Below, piece by piece: positions 1 through 10,658 of a DNA stretch of 64,000 nucleotides. Source of the stretch: Entophlyctis helioformis (Eukaryota; Chytridiomycota; Chytridiomycetes; Chytridiales; Chytriomycetaceae); assembly GCA_025526915.1 (NCBI GenBank), contig JAHLKH010000132.1, positions 1-64,000 of the forward strand. Direction: 5' to 3'. Each line of letters opens with the position of its first letter. Positions within the stretch are counted from its first letter, which is position 1. Position numbers and translations under genes: made by a program. The notes below the pieces were generated by a model, which was not told the origin of the DNA, ran no database searches, and saw only the letters and a list, made by a program, of their open reading frames with translations.

Positions 1-1300
1 GATCTCTCCAATATCGGCTCCTCTCTCGTCACGGTTGAGAAACACCGCGAAGGCATTGCTGAATGACTGAGCAAGAGGCTTGCCGCCGATCTTGTACATC
101 TGCCACATGAACGCAATCTTGATGACATGCACAAACATTCTGGCAATGTCGGGGTCTTGGAGGCATTCACAGACATCCGCGACAGAGATACCCAGCTGCT
201 CTGCCTCCAACCGAATGCATGCCATGATGCACTTTGCAGCCGTGACGATCCCTTTCAAGTCCACATCGCAGCATCACGAGTAAGTCAAGGTCGCAGTGCA
301 TGACATCCAAAAATGCAAAGCAGGCAAGCCAACCTACCAATCCCAACACAATGGAAATAGTCGTTGCTCGCCATTGCGGCCACCAACTGGCAGACAAAGG
401 GAATGTCTGGCAAGCCTAAGGCGGCTGCAATGGAGGCAATCCCATGGTGATTGTAGGATCGCATTCTATTGATCTGCCCACTGCGCAGTTGCAGCAGCAG
501 GACAGGGCAATAGCCGGCACAGTGGAACACCAGATCGGAGTCGCCACTGATGACAATGACTGGCACATTGCTGTCAAGAAGGCGCGTGAGCCATGGATTC
601 TAGAAGCATGCAGAAGGCCGACCAACCTTGCTTCGCGGGAATGGCGTGCAATGCAAACATCCGCCTCATTCTCGCAAAGGCACACAGATGACCCGCCTTT
701 GAAGTATCCAGAAGACTGCCCAGGCCCTCGAGATGGCTGCCTTGCGCTCGCGTGTGAGGGGGTATGCCTTCTGCAGGCGCTGCATCTCGTTTCTGGAATG
801 GCATTGAGTCAGTACAGCATGCAGATCAACAGCAGCAAGTGGCACACCTCGAGAGCTTGCCGCCTCTTCTGGCGGCATTTCGCTTGGCTGCCTCAGCCAT
901 GAGAAAGGATGCCGCCTCCAATGCCGCCCAGGCCCGCCCGGCATAAGGCAGCTTGTGCAGGTGCGAGCTGCGAGCCGTCAACGTGCAGCTGGACTGTGTG
1001 CAGCTGTCCAATGGCTGCGGCGAGGCTGCTGATGAGCGGCTCGAGTAGCAGCCTCCAGTCGTTGTCAGACTGGGGCGGCTTTGCGGCTGCTGCTCTCATA
1101 ATGTCAATGAAGAGCAGGCAAAGGATGTCGACATGGATGATGCAGCTGATGGGCTCGGAGTCGGCTGCTGCTGCTGCTGCTGGCTGCATCTGGCTGCTGC
1201 TGGGCAATGGCCTGAATGGCAGTGGGCAGAGGGGTGTCTGCTTTGTATGTCTTGACACCACCTCTCTTGTCGATGGTGGGAGACTGCCGTCGACTCCCAT
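1..1300 (-). CDS. XPG/FEN1-superfamily (Asteroid-like) nuclease, 3' end beyond window
   Basis: I read this as the N-terminal part of a structure-specific nuclease of the XPG/FEN superfamily, closest in feel to Asteroid-like proteins. It starts MGVDG at 1300. An XPG-N-like stretch (HVDILCLLFIDIM, then VQLHVDGSQL) is followed by an acidic XPG-I core, ENEADVCIA, and then VPVIVISGDSDLVFHCAG. These carry the acidic metal-binding residues typical of the family. Spliced introns fit at 793-847, 571-626 and 252-337, each keeping phase. The last exon (251 to 1) reads IVTAAKCIMACIRLEAEQLG and runs off the window. The frame breaks by one extra base just before ENEAD (near 672-676), and probably once more near 960, after DGSQL. 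These look like assembly errors rather than biology. DNA substrate and cellular role are not shown. The N-terminal 60 residues are poorly supported. Confidence 0.62.
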
Positions 1301-1737
1301 GTGCTCGTTGGTTTGTTGTTGCGTGTTGTTTTGTGTCGGTCGTTTTACGGGCAAGCTGCTCTCGTAATATCAGACTGATGGTTGGCAGCAACACATGGAG
1401 CACTGGTCTGTGTGTGTGGAATGGCATGCTCCTCAGAGAGAGAGAGAGAGAGCGTTGCACATGACTATGCATCGCCCCTCTTTATTCATGGAGGACACAC
1501 ACGCACGGCCCAGCGAGACAGCAGGCGCTGCTGCCTGCACCACTGTCGTTGCTGTGCTCGCATCACGCAGTGTCAGCACTGTGCAAGGGCTCTCTAGATC
1601 GACCAATCACACCGATTCCACCAGGATCGACCAATCACAGCGATTCCACCAAGAGTTGACCAATCACACCGATTCCACCAGGATCGACCAATCACAGCGA
1701 TTCCACCAGGGGTAATGGTATGAGAACCGGACTGACT
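1301..1737. other. Intergenic region between nuclease start and Derlin stop
   Basis: No gene is supported here. It holds a short GA microsatellite (about 1435-1455) and the four-copy CCAATCA array described separately. It is upstream of the minus-strand nuclease, so it is that gene's likely promoter. It also holds the 3' flank of the Derlin gene. Confidence 0.6.
1598..1711. repeat. Four-copy 28-bp tandem array with CCAAT boxes
   Basis: The motif GACCAATCACA recurs at 1601, 1629, 1658 and 1686, so the spacing is 28, 29 and 28 bases. Each copy continues into CGATTCCACCA. Copies 1 and 3 read CACACCGATT, copies 2 and 4 read CACAGCGATT, so the array is a duplicated dimer. Each unit holds one CCAAT pentamer. 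It lies about 300 bases upstream of the nuclease start and just 3' of the Derlin stop. Binding by an NF-Y/HAP complex is inference. Confidence 0.85.
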
Positions 1738-3000
1738 TTATCTCCGCTGTCGCAGCCCATCTGGGCCACCTGCGCCAGGAGCAGGGCCGCCAAAGCGGTA
1801 CCCGCCAGGCGCAACACCGTCCAGCCCATCGTCGCCGTCGCCGTCGCCGTCGTCTGCAGGCGGCGCATGATCTGCCGCGTGTCCATCGTGCAGGTCTGCG
1901 TCTGCCAGAAGCTCCATGTCCACGTCTGCTGCATCGTCCAGACGTGCGTCGCGTGCAAACGCGGCCCGGCCCTCGCCACAGAGCACCTTGACCACGTCGG
2001 GTGCACTCAGCGGGCGGTGTCCGTGCGACCCGGCCATCCGCGGGTACACGTCCTCAAAGTAGTAGTAGATGTGGCCAACCACCAGACCAAGGCCCTGCCC
2101 ACGGCACGATGCCGTGCAGGAGCAGCGTAAAGGCCATGAGCACCCACGGGAGGTAAGGCGCGTTGAACGTAAACAGCCCGAGGAAGTTGATGGCCACGGT
2201 TGGGTTGCGGCGGCACCACAGATACGTGAGCATGAACGTGAGCGACGAGGACAGGAACGGGACGTGTTTGTCCGTGTCAAAGAGCGAGGACAGCACCTGG
2301 CAGTCGGTCGAGACACCGGCATGTCAGCCATGTTGGCCAAAGGAGGCTGCCACTGTGCTGTGGATCTGGCAAACATGGCCGGCATGGACAGAATGGCTTA
2401 CAAGCATGGACGACGAGCCCAGGATCATCATCCACAAAAAGTCGGATCGTCGTCCTCGGAACGATCCCTCTTCTAGCATGCGACAGTACCGGACTCTGCA
2501 GCCACACAGTCCGATCAGTCAGCCAGTCCAGTCAGCCAGTCCAGCCAGTCCAGTCAGCCAGTCCAGGTAGAGCCAGGGTAGAACGCACAGGAAGAACATG
2601 TGGAACAAAAAGTCACCCGAGAGGCCGCCAAAGTACAGAAACGTGGTGACGAGGCGCCAGTACTGTCATGTGCCGGCCAGTGTCAGTCGAGCATGCCAGT
2701 GCGTGCGCAGGTGCAGGTGCAGGTGCAGGTGCAGCCGACACAGTGCAAGGGCTTGCCTGTCCTGCCCTCCGAACCAGCGGCCACGAGTAGAACAGATGGT
2801 ACGGAGACACAAGGCCCAGTTGCTGCGAGGTACACAAGGTTCAAGGGTTCGTCAGCCAGCAAGCAAGCCAGGGCCGGCCTTGTCGACGACAAAGAGCCAC
2901 GGCTTACACAGGCGAGCGTTGTGGCCACCACGGCCGACACATATGTGCGGCTGATGATGGGGATGTCGTAGAACCATTCTTCGACGGGGAGCTGCGCCAT
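1738..3000 (-). CDS. Derlin-2-like ER-associated degradation membrane protein
   Basis: This is a rhomboid-pseudoprotease of the Derlin family, acting in retrotranslocation of misfolded ER proteins with Cdc48/p97. Five exons fit: 3000-2908, 2822-2757, 2662-2589, 2495-2402 and 2296-1738. The product of about 294 residues aligns with human Derlin-2 without gaps through the first two segments ([23 protein letters not shown] is split here as exon 1 and exon 2). Family hallmarks follow: [13 protein letters not shown] (WR motif), [39 protein letters not shown] and [14 protein letters not shown]. Intron 2 begins with GC (CAG|GCAAGC), and the gap-free alignment supports it. Exon 5 has one extra G near 2094-2100 that breaks the frame between HGIVPWAG and LGLVVGHIY. 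The C-terminal tail is acidic and low-complexity instead of carrying a clear SHP box. Confidence 0.9.
2511..2572. repeat. CAGTCCAGTCAGC-type tandem repeat in Derlin intron 3
   Basis: Derlin intron 3 (2496-2588) is built largely from imperfect repeats of CAGTCCAGCCAGTCCAGTCA. It looks like ordinary intronic satellite sequence. Confidence 0.7.
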
Positions 3001-3190
3001 CTTTGCAGGGTGGAGTGTTAAGGAAACCACACAAAGCCACAATCGTCGAAAATAGGGGGTTCATTGAGATCGTGGTAACGAATGCTGCTGCGACACAGAA
3101 TGCGGCGGTGGGTGGCGATCGTCAAGCAGAAGATAGAGAAAGCGACAACAGGGGCGGCAGGCAGGCAGGCAGGCATGCGCACACGCACGC

Positions 3191-5860
3191 TTACGCCTTC
3201 TGGGCCATCAGGTTGAGGGCACTGCCGGCCTTGAACCAGCCAATCTGGCCCTCGTTGAAGGTGTGGTTGAGCTTGATGTCCAGCGTGGAGCCGTCCTGCT
3301 TGTGGACCTTGAGGGTCAGGCCCTTGCCGGGAGCAAACGAGGTGAGGCCAACAATCGACACCTTGTCCGAGGGCGAGATGCGGTCGTAGTCCTTGGGGTC
3401 GGCAAACGTCAGGGGGAGCATGCCCTGCTTCTTGAGGTTGGTCTCGTGGATGCGGGCAAACGAGCGGACAATGACGGCAACACCACCAAGGTGGCGGACC
3501 TCGAGAGCGGCGTGCTCGCGCGACGAGCCCTCGCCGTAGTTCTCGTCACCAATGACGACCCACTTGATGCCCTGGGCCTTGTAGTCGCGGGCAGTCTTGG
3601 GCACGGGCTCGAACTTCTTGGTGAGAACGTTGAGCACCGAGTTGGCCTCACCGTTGGCCTCGTTGATGGCGCCAATGAGCATGTTGTTGGAGATGTTGTC
3701 CAGGTGGCCGCGGTACTTGAGCCACGGGCCGGCCATCGAGATGTGGTCGGTGGTGCACTTGCCCTTGGCCTTGATGAGGATCTCGGCCTTCTCAATGTCC
3801 TTGCCGTTCCACGCGGAGAAGGGCGTCAGGAGCTGCAGACGGTTCGAGGTCGGGGAGACGACCACGGCGACGTTGGAGCGGTCGGCGGGGGGAGCCTGGT
3901 AGGTGTTCTCGCCGGCGTCGTAGCCACGGGGAGGGAGCTCGTCGCCGTTGGGGGCAGCAAACTTGAAGTCCTTGCCGTCGGCGGTCTTGAGCACGTCCGT
4001 GACGGGGTTGAAGGTGAGGTCGCCCGAGAAGACCATGGCAGTCACGAGCTCGGGCGAGGCCGACAAAGGCGTGGGTGGCGGGGTTGGCGTCGTTGCGGCC
4101 GGTGAAGTTGCGGTTGTACGACGTGATGATCGAGTTCTTGACGCCCTTGGCAACGTCCTTGCGGTCCCACTGGCCAATGCAGGGGCCGCAGGCGTTGGCG
4201 AGCACGACACCGTTGGCCTTGGCGAACACGTCGCTGAAGCCGTCGCGCTCGATGGTGGCGCGGATCTGCTCGGAGCCGGGGGTGATGGTGAACTTGGCCT
4301 TGGCGGCGACGCCCAGCGTCAAGGGCCTGCTTGGCCAGCGAGGCGGCGCGGGCCATGTCCTCGTACGACGAGTTGGTGCACGAGCCAATGAGGCCGACCT
4401 TGAGCTCGGCGGGCCAGTTGTTCTTGATGAGCGTCTCCTTGAACTTGCTCAGGGGCGTGGCGAGGTCGGGCGTGAAGGGGCCGTTGATGTGCGGCTCGAG
4501 CGTGTTGAGGGTCGATCTCAATGACCTGGTCGTACTTGGCGCCGGCGTCGGCGGTCAGGTTGTGCTTGAAGGCCGTGGCGTAGTCGGCGATGCCCGGCGC
4601 GGTTGGTGGCGCGCAGGTAGTCGGCCATGCGCGAGTTGAAGGGGAACAGCGACGTGGTCGCGCCAATCTCGGCGCCCATGTTGCAGATGGTGGCCATGCC
4701 CGTGCACGAGATCGAGTCGACGCCCGAGCCAAAGTACTCGACGATGGCGCCGGTGCCGCCCTTGACCGTGAGGATGCCGGCGACCTTGAGGATGATGTCT
4801 GCGCGGGGCGTCGTGAGACACGCGCGTGAGACAGGCGTGCGAGGTGTGTGTGAGACACTATCCCATCCACCATCCATTCCCTCATCGACATCCATCGACA
4901 TCCACTTCACATTCCATTCCATCATCGACAGCGACACGCTTCCTCCTTACCCTTGGGAGAGGTCCAGCCGTTGAGCTTGCCCGTCAGCTTGACACCAATC
5001 ACCTTGGGGCACTTGAGCTCCCCACGGGATGTTGGCCATCACGTCCACGGCATCGGCACCGCCGACACCAACAGCAACCATGCCGAGACCGCCGGCGTTG
5101 GGGCGTGTGCGAGTCCGTGCCGATCATGAGACCGCCGGGGAAGGCGTAGTTCTCGAGAATGATCTGGTGGATAATGCCAGAGCCCGGGCGCCAGAAGCCG
5201 ATGCCGTACTTGGCCGAGCACGTCGACAGAAAGTCGTACACCTCCTTGTTGAGGTCCTTGGCACGCGCAAGGTCCTTGACACCACCGATCTGGGCCTCGA
5301 TCAGGTGGTCACAGTGCACCGTCGTGGGCACGGCAACGGTCGGGAGGCCGGCAGACATGAACTGGAGAAGAGCCATCTGGGCAGTGGCGTCCTGGCAAGC
5401 AACGCGGTCGGGGCGGAGCTTGAGGTATGAGGTGCCACGCTTGATGTCCTGGTTGACGGCATCGTCGAGGTGGCCGTACACAACCTTCTCGGCGAGCGTG
5501 AGGGGGTGCTGGAGTCTGTGCGGCAAGGCAAGCAAGGAGCAGGCGGCAGCCGTGAGCAAGGCGCAATCAATCAATCGGGCAGCGATGGGAGGCGGCATCA
5601 TCAGACAGCAGGCACGCCAGAAGGCAGGCACGCCGGCACGCACGAGACGCATACCTGTCGCGGACGACCTTGAGGTTGTCCTCGATGCGCTTGTAGTTGA
5701 TGTACTTGTCCTTCTCGAGAACCGAGAGGGCGACCTTCTTGTCGGCAATGCTGGCAAACGAGCGGGTGGACGCAGCACGAGCCGCTGTGGCACGGGTAGC
5801 CTGCGGTTGCCGCAGGCGGGCAGCGTGGGATCGCAGCGAGTGGGCCGTCGTCGTAGTCAT
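3191..5860 (-). CDS. ACO1: Mitochondrial aconitate hydratase (aconitase), frame broken at six sites
   Basis: Aconitase interconverts citrate and isocitrate in the mitochondrial TCA cycle. Exons are 5860-5655, 5515-4951 and 4798-3191. The start gives a basic, Ser/Thr/Ala/Arg-rich presequence ([20 protein letters not shown]). The body is nearly colinear with yeast Aco1: [61 protein letters not shown] (4Fe-4S cysteines), [25 protein letters not shown] and [14 protein letters not shown] are all present. Six single extra bases interrupt the frame: after DSHTP (about 5105), in IPWELK (about 5027), in NRAGIADYA (about 4592), in EIDLNTLE (about 4512), in KQALTLGV (about 4323) and in HAFVASPEL (about 4062). 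With those six removed, the three exons add up exactly to 790 codons. The protein's conservation argues that the real gene is intact and the assembly is at fault. Confidence 0.9.
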
Positions 5861-6863
5861 CGTCGTCGTTGTTGTCGTCGTCGTCGAGTGGGATGATCGC
5901 AGGCAGTGTGCCGCCGGGCCAAAGTAAACAAACGTCAGTCAGTGGTCTGTTGGCCGCAGGCACATGCAGGCACATTCACATGCACGGCACAGGCACGGCA
6001 CATGCAGTTGCGTCGGTGGGAGTGGGCGGCAGCGCACAGACAGGCAGACAGGCACAGCAAGCACAGCAGGCACGGCAGGCAGGCAGGCAATGCCAGGCAG
6101 CGGAATCCCGCACAGCACCGCACACGGACCCAGCAGGCAGCTACCCGGCCACACAGCCGGCCGCTCTCGGCACCCGGAATCCAGGCACAAGATGATCAGC
6201 GGCTGGCCGCCTGCACCAGCACAGAGGGCGTGTGGGGTAGCGAGCCTGCAGCGCATTGCATGTGCAGGGACAGAAGACGGCGACCAGCAGCCGCAACCAC
6301 GGCCGAGTACACACTGCGCCGTACACGCCTTGCGCGGTATGCCACGCCACGGCCCCTCCACAACCAGCACAACCAGCACAACCACGACGGTCTCCACGGC
6401 GAGGCCTCACCTTGAGCACGGTCGAAATCATGATTTCGTTTCGGTGAGTAACAAAACAAGAGCACGGGTTGCGCAGAACGACGCCGGCGATGGAACAATG
6501 GAAAGTACGCCCGTGCGAGATGCACGCGCTGTAAGAGCGTCCACGTGATGGCGCCGTGCTTTCAGCGGCGACGAGGCCGTCTGTACTGCGTTTGCATGGT
6601 GCACGACCATTGGCATGGCTACGATCTGATGCCGTCGTGTGTGGCATGGCCATTCCAGCCACGCACAACCACAGACACAACAGCGGCGTGCTCAAGACGT
6701 AATGCCCGTTCCTTTCATGCCTAAAACCAACACCACAACCACGATCGTGCGTGTCCTTCGATGTGCTTCCATGTGTGCCAACTGCTCGGCAACTGCGTGT
6801 CAAGTGCCGCTCGGCTGCATCTCTGGCATGCAAGTGAACCAACAATAAGAGGGAAATGTCACT
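5861..6863. other. 1-kb intergenic region upstream of aconitase
   Basis: No convincing gene is seen. The aconitase-proximal part has GTC/GTT triplet runs (about 5840-5890), followed by CAGGCACGGCAGGCAGG-type repeats (about 6050-6095). It is the presumed aconitase promoter and the 3' flank of the neighbouring minus-strand gene. Overlapping open frames on both strands lack codon bias or recognisable motifs. Confidence 0.5.
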
Positions 6864-8607
6864 TTATTGCCGACGGAAAGTCTTGTTGTAGATCGCATCC
6901 ACCTCCCATGGTGTGAGCCATGGACTCATGTGCTCGGTCAGCAACTTCTTGACCACTGCACGCGGGAAACTCTTCGGATCCACCTCATCCCGCCCACCCG
7001 TCACCCACTCGACCACAAACACGTTCTTCTTCAGCTTGAGCTTCAGGATCTTGTGGACCTTGAGGTCGTCGCCAGTCCTGCCCGGGAACCTCCGTGCCAC
7101 TGCAATGGTGCAGCGAGGAGCCTTGGTTCTTTGGGTGCGGTCCGCTCGAGGGCACCAGTCCTGATCTACGACACTCTTAGAGTGGGCGATCGAGGACCGT
7201 GCTCCATGAGCAGACACGTCCAAAGAAGCGGCGCTGCCCTTGGGAGGAACCGGCGACTTGGCGACGTCCGAGGTGGCGGGTGGCGGTGGCGAGGTGGCGG
7301 CGGCTTCGATCGGCATGGACGCGACCGCGTCCGTCCAGACGTCCTCGACCAAGCCAACGACCGAGTCGACTTGGGCCCGAAGCTCCTTGAGTTCGTGTTC
7401 GAACTTGGCCTTGTCCTCTGAGTGCGTGGCAACAGCCGAGGCGAGCGACTCGCGGTCGAGCAGCTGGACTTGAACCATCTTGGCGATGATGTTGTTGGTG
7501 TCCTTGAGGTCGCGAAGGAACTTTGTTGAATCGTCCAACATCGAGTCGCGCAACGAATCTAGCCCGGTCTCCTGGGCCTCGCGCAGGCTGACGATGCCGT
7601 CTGCCACGACGCCGAGACCCTTGATGAGGACGTCCCGGTCGTTGGCCCACTCCGTGCGGAGCTGGTTGAAGGCGTTCTTGAGTGAGAGGTGGCCTTTCGC
7701 GCACGAGTGGCGGGCGATGCCGAGCTCCTTCTCGTGCTCGTTCTGTCCGTCAGCCCATGATGTTCGGAGGGCGGCGAGTTGTTCGGTGTGCTCAGCAAGT
7801 TCGAGCTTGAGTAGGTCGACCTCGCGCTTGTGTTCAGCGGCGAGCTCTTCACGTTGTCGGACGAGCGACTGCTTGATCAGATTGATTTCGGCCTTGTGTT
7901 CGGCGGCGACGGCAGCGGCGGCGATTCGGTCGGAGTTGGCCTGGCGCGCCACGAGGCCGAAGCCGATGATCATGACCGCGACAATTATCAATGAATCGAG
8001 ACGTGCGATCACAACGTGTGTGACGATAAGAGTGGCGGCCGCGAGCGTGTCGATGCAATCATTCCATGCGTCCGTCGGTGCCCGCGCATGTGTCGACCCG
8101 CTTGTCCCGACAAAGATCTCGATGCCATCAAGGGCAGGCAGAATGCACGGACGCACGATCATCGGATGCATCTGATGATACTGCGTCAGAACAACAGACA
8201 GCAGACAGCAGACGAGCGACAACAGACAACAGCAGACAAAGCGACGAGCGAAAGCCTAAAGCAGGAGAACCTACGGTTGCGAGGGACAGGCTGACGCTGA
8301 AGCCTTCTTGCTCTGCGAGTGTCGGCAGAGTGGCGACCGCGTCCTTGTCGTCGTTGTCGTTGTCGTTGTCGTCGTCGATGCTGTCCAGCGCACTGGGCGG
8401 AAAGACAGTCACGGCCGTGCTGCTGTCGGCATGGACGTCGCCTTTGTTGTTGCTAAAGTTGACGGCCGAAGTGCCGGGCGAGGGCTGCCACTCGCGCGAG
8501 ACGACCGTGCCCGAGCTGATGGACAGCGGGCGACGAGATGGCGGTGGCGCCGTTGTAGGCACGCACGCCAGGAGCACGGCGGCGAGCAGAACGAGAAATG
8601 AGAGCAT
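6864..8607 (-). CDS. Signal-peptide/transmembrane coiled-coil protein with basic C-terminal domain
   Basis: I join exon 8607-8275 to exon 8180-6864 through a 94-base GT-AG intron whose acceptor follows a good pyrimidine tract. The join keeps phase 0 and gives 549 residues. The start (MLSFLVLLAAVLLACVP) looks like a signal peptide or anchor. It is followed by about 100 Ser/Asp-rich residues, a membrane segment (RLDSLIIVAVMIIGFGLVA) and a long heptad-like coiled coil (HKAEINLIKQSLVRQREELA onward). A proline-rich linker leads to a basic C-terminal region (KILKLKLKKNVFVVEWVTGG). The C-terminal part faintly resembles a chromodomain, but I cannot confirm that. The stop codon TAA sits inside an AATAAA hexamer. 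No function is recognised. If the intron is wrong, a shorter protein from 8171 is the alternative. Confidence 0.55.
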
Positions 8608-9152
8608 GGTAGTCGGTGTCGGTGCTGTTGCTCGTCTCGAAGATGGTGGGAAAGCCCAGTCTGAATGCTCAAGCGCCTTTTTGCTGCAGCACGAGTGCTG
8701 TGCCTGTTTGTTGTCTGTGAACGGGTCTCGCCAGATGATCTGATCACACTTTGATGACACACAGTCGCGCTGTCTTTGATAATGATGCTGACGCGTCTCG
8801 CAGATGAGAGAGCGCCGCCGATGTCTGGATGATCTCAACCGCCGTGCATTGTCGCATCTGCGAGTGGCGGCATGCAGGCTGCTGCGATGCTTGGCTGATG
8901 CAAGGGCAGCAGTGGAGCAGCGCATGGCATGCGGCATGGCTCATTGGTCGATGCTGAGTGCGGCTGGCTTTGTGGCCCAGCGGACACCGATGCGCATCGG
9001 CTGTGTCTCTGTCCACAGACGCTGCTGTCGCTCCATTCAACAGCGAGTGTCTCGTGAGCAGAGCCAGTTGGACAGAGTGTCGCCGGATGTCCGTCGTCGG
9101 ATTCTCATTCTCATTGGGCTTCATGTATGCAAGAAAGAAACAACACACGTAT
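8608..9152. other. Intergenic region
   Basis: No gene is supported in these 545 bases. It is the likely promoter of the minus-strand membrane coiled-coil gene and the 3' flank of the tail-anchored coiled-coil gene. Confidence 0.5.
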
Positions 9153-9956
9153 TCATTCGGTAGAGTCCAGATAGTCCGATCCAGCCATCAGGATCCCGGC
9201 GGCGGCAGTAATGGCGGCAACAGCACCAACAGCGGCAGATGCGATCGTGCCACGAATCGATAAACCAGCACCACGCGATTTGTCGGTTTTGGCTCTCTTG
9301 ACCTCTGCCTCCTGATCACTAGCGGCCACGGCAGCCTGTTTCCTGTGCAGAATCTCGAGCTCATCCAGTCGGGCAGTGAGTCGCAGCATATGGGCCTCGG
9401 TGCTCGACAGCCGCTCGTTGACTGCATCTGCTGCTGTCTGCAGGTCGTCAAGCTTGCGTTTGCCACGCTTGACGTCCACGTCCATCAGAGCTGTCGAATC
9501 AGCCACAGCGGCGGCGAGCTTGTCCACACTCGCTTGCGTCGACTCCAAGCGGGCTGTCAGATCAGACTCTACACGAGACACCGAGGCAGTTGCCGAATCT
9601 CCCAGCCGCGACACGCGGTCTTGGAGCTTCTCAACAGTGTCCTTGTGTTGATCCATGGCAGACTGCGTGAGAGTCTGGAGCTCGAGCAACGACGATGCAG
9701 TTGCTTGCGTGCGAACGGAAAGGCCGTCGATTGACAGTGTATGTGCAGCTAGCTCCAAGTCGTGTGAATTCTGGATAGTCGACACGGTGTCTTTCAGACT
9801 GTCAATCTGGTGCTGCAGCCGCAGGTCGTGCTGCTGGTGTTGCTGTTGTTGAATGTGGACGGCGCCGATCTTGGCTGACGAGCATGGCGTGGCCGACGGT
9901 GACAGCATGCCTGCAGAGAATGGGTCTGGAGTCGGTGGCTGCATGTGCAAAGGCAT
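9153..9956 (-). CDS. Putative tail-anchored coiled-coil protein
   Basis: A single-exon frame of 267 residues begins at an ATG at 9956. A glutamine/histidine run (about residues 36-43) precedes long heptad-like helices through about residue 210 (LRLQHQIDSLKDTVSTIQNS onward, with repeated leucine/valine spacing). A basic patch (EVKRAKTDKSRG) comes next, then a C-terminal hydrophobic segment (IASAAVGAVAAITAAAGILMAG) ending eight residues before the stop. That order, coiled coil then a lone C-terminal anchor, suggests a cytosol-facing tail-anchored protein. I do not recognise a family. It lies next to another membrane coiled-coil gene on the same strand, which may or may not be meaningful. Confidence 0.6.
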   Translation of the reverse strand: MPLHMQPPTPDPFSAGMLSPSATPCSSAKIGAVHIQQQQHQQHDLRLQHQIDSLKDTVSTIQNSHDLELAAHTLSIDGLSVRTQATASSLLELQTLTQSAMDQHKDTVEKLQDRVSRLGDSATASVSRVESDLTARLESTQASVDKLAAAVADSTALMDVDVKRGKRKLDDLQTAADAVNERLSSTEAHMLRLTARLDELEILHRKQAAVAASDQEAEVKRAKTDKSRGAGLSIRGTIASAAVGAVAAITAAAGILMAGSDYLDSTE

Positions 9957-10658
9957 GACCCATGGGCCCGCCTGGTCAGCCCGCGTTCAAGGACACGCAT
10001 CGCCACATGGACTGGGGAAAATGCGCACGAACCTGGCCGGCGCTGTATGCCAAAATGGCCATCGGTTTGCCGTTATGCGACCCGCCTCCACTGCCACGGC
10101 CAAGCCACTTGTTGGCATGCGCTGGTGGAGTGTGTGGAAATGGGTACTTTAGGTTGCGAAGAGGCGGCTGTTTCTGCAGATTCAGCCATGCAGCATGCAG
10201 CATGGTCAGCAATGACATTCTTGGATGCCCCATGCCATATGGGCCGATGTGCTGCAGATGCTGGCCAGTGGCTTGGCCTCAAGCAGAAAGCTTATCGCAC
10301 CTCGACGACCGTCTTGCCATTGCTAGATCTGGGCGACGACGCCGTGGACGATGTTGTGCCGAGGGCTGCTGCAGATGGCTTGGGGGAGTGGTAGTTTGTG
10401 AGTCCAGTCCGCCTGGCTCTCTCTGCCAGTGCGTGCGCGTGTGCGTTGCTGTCCTTTGCCTTGGATGCCTTGGCGACCTGGAAGTGGTTGAGTCGCTCCA
10501 TGACTCACTCGAGGCTGCGGTTTCAACGGAAACTCTGATTCGCTCTTCAACGAGAAACTCGAGCAGTTTGGTTTGTCAACACATGGCTGTCTGTCTGGCT
10601 GTGTTTCTGGCTGGCTGTCTGATGCTGACTCTCACCGGCAGCACATATAGGGACACGA
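9957..10658. other. Intergenic region upstream of CRIPT
   Basis: About 700 bases separate the divergent coiled-coil gene and CRIPT. A plus-strand open frame spans much of it but reads through CRIPT in a different frame and shows no motifs, so I treat it as a chance frame. Confidence 0.5.

Noticed and set aside
1720..2476. Plus-strand frames opposite Derlin
   Set aside because: They are antisense shadows. The minus strand carries an unmistakable Derlin sequence.
3263..4105. 280-residue plus-strand frame opposite aconitase
   Set aside because: Antisense shadow of the aconitase 3' exon, rich in Val/Gly/Leu as expected for the complement of biased codons.
3191..5860. Programmed +1 frameshifting in aconitase
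   Set aside because: Six independent sites without a common slippery motif are very unlikely to be programmed; assembly insertions explain them better.
8128..8607. Separate small secreted protein ending at 8128
   Set aside because: A well-formed GT-AG intron (8181-8274) joins its first 111 codons in phase to the downstream coiled-coil frame, and the tail read without splicing is Cys/Ser/Leu-rich and unconvincing.
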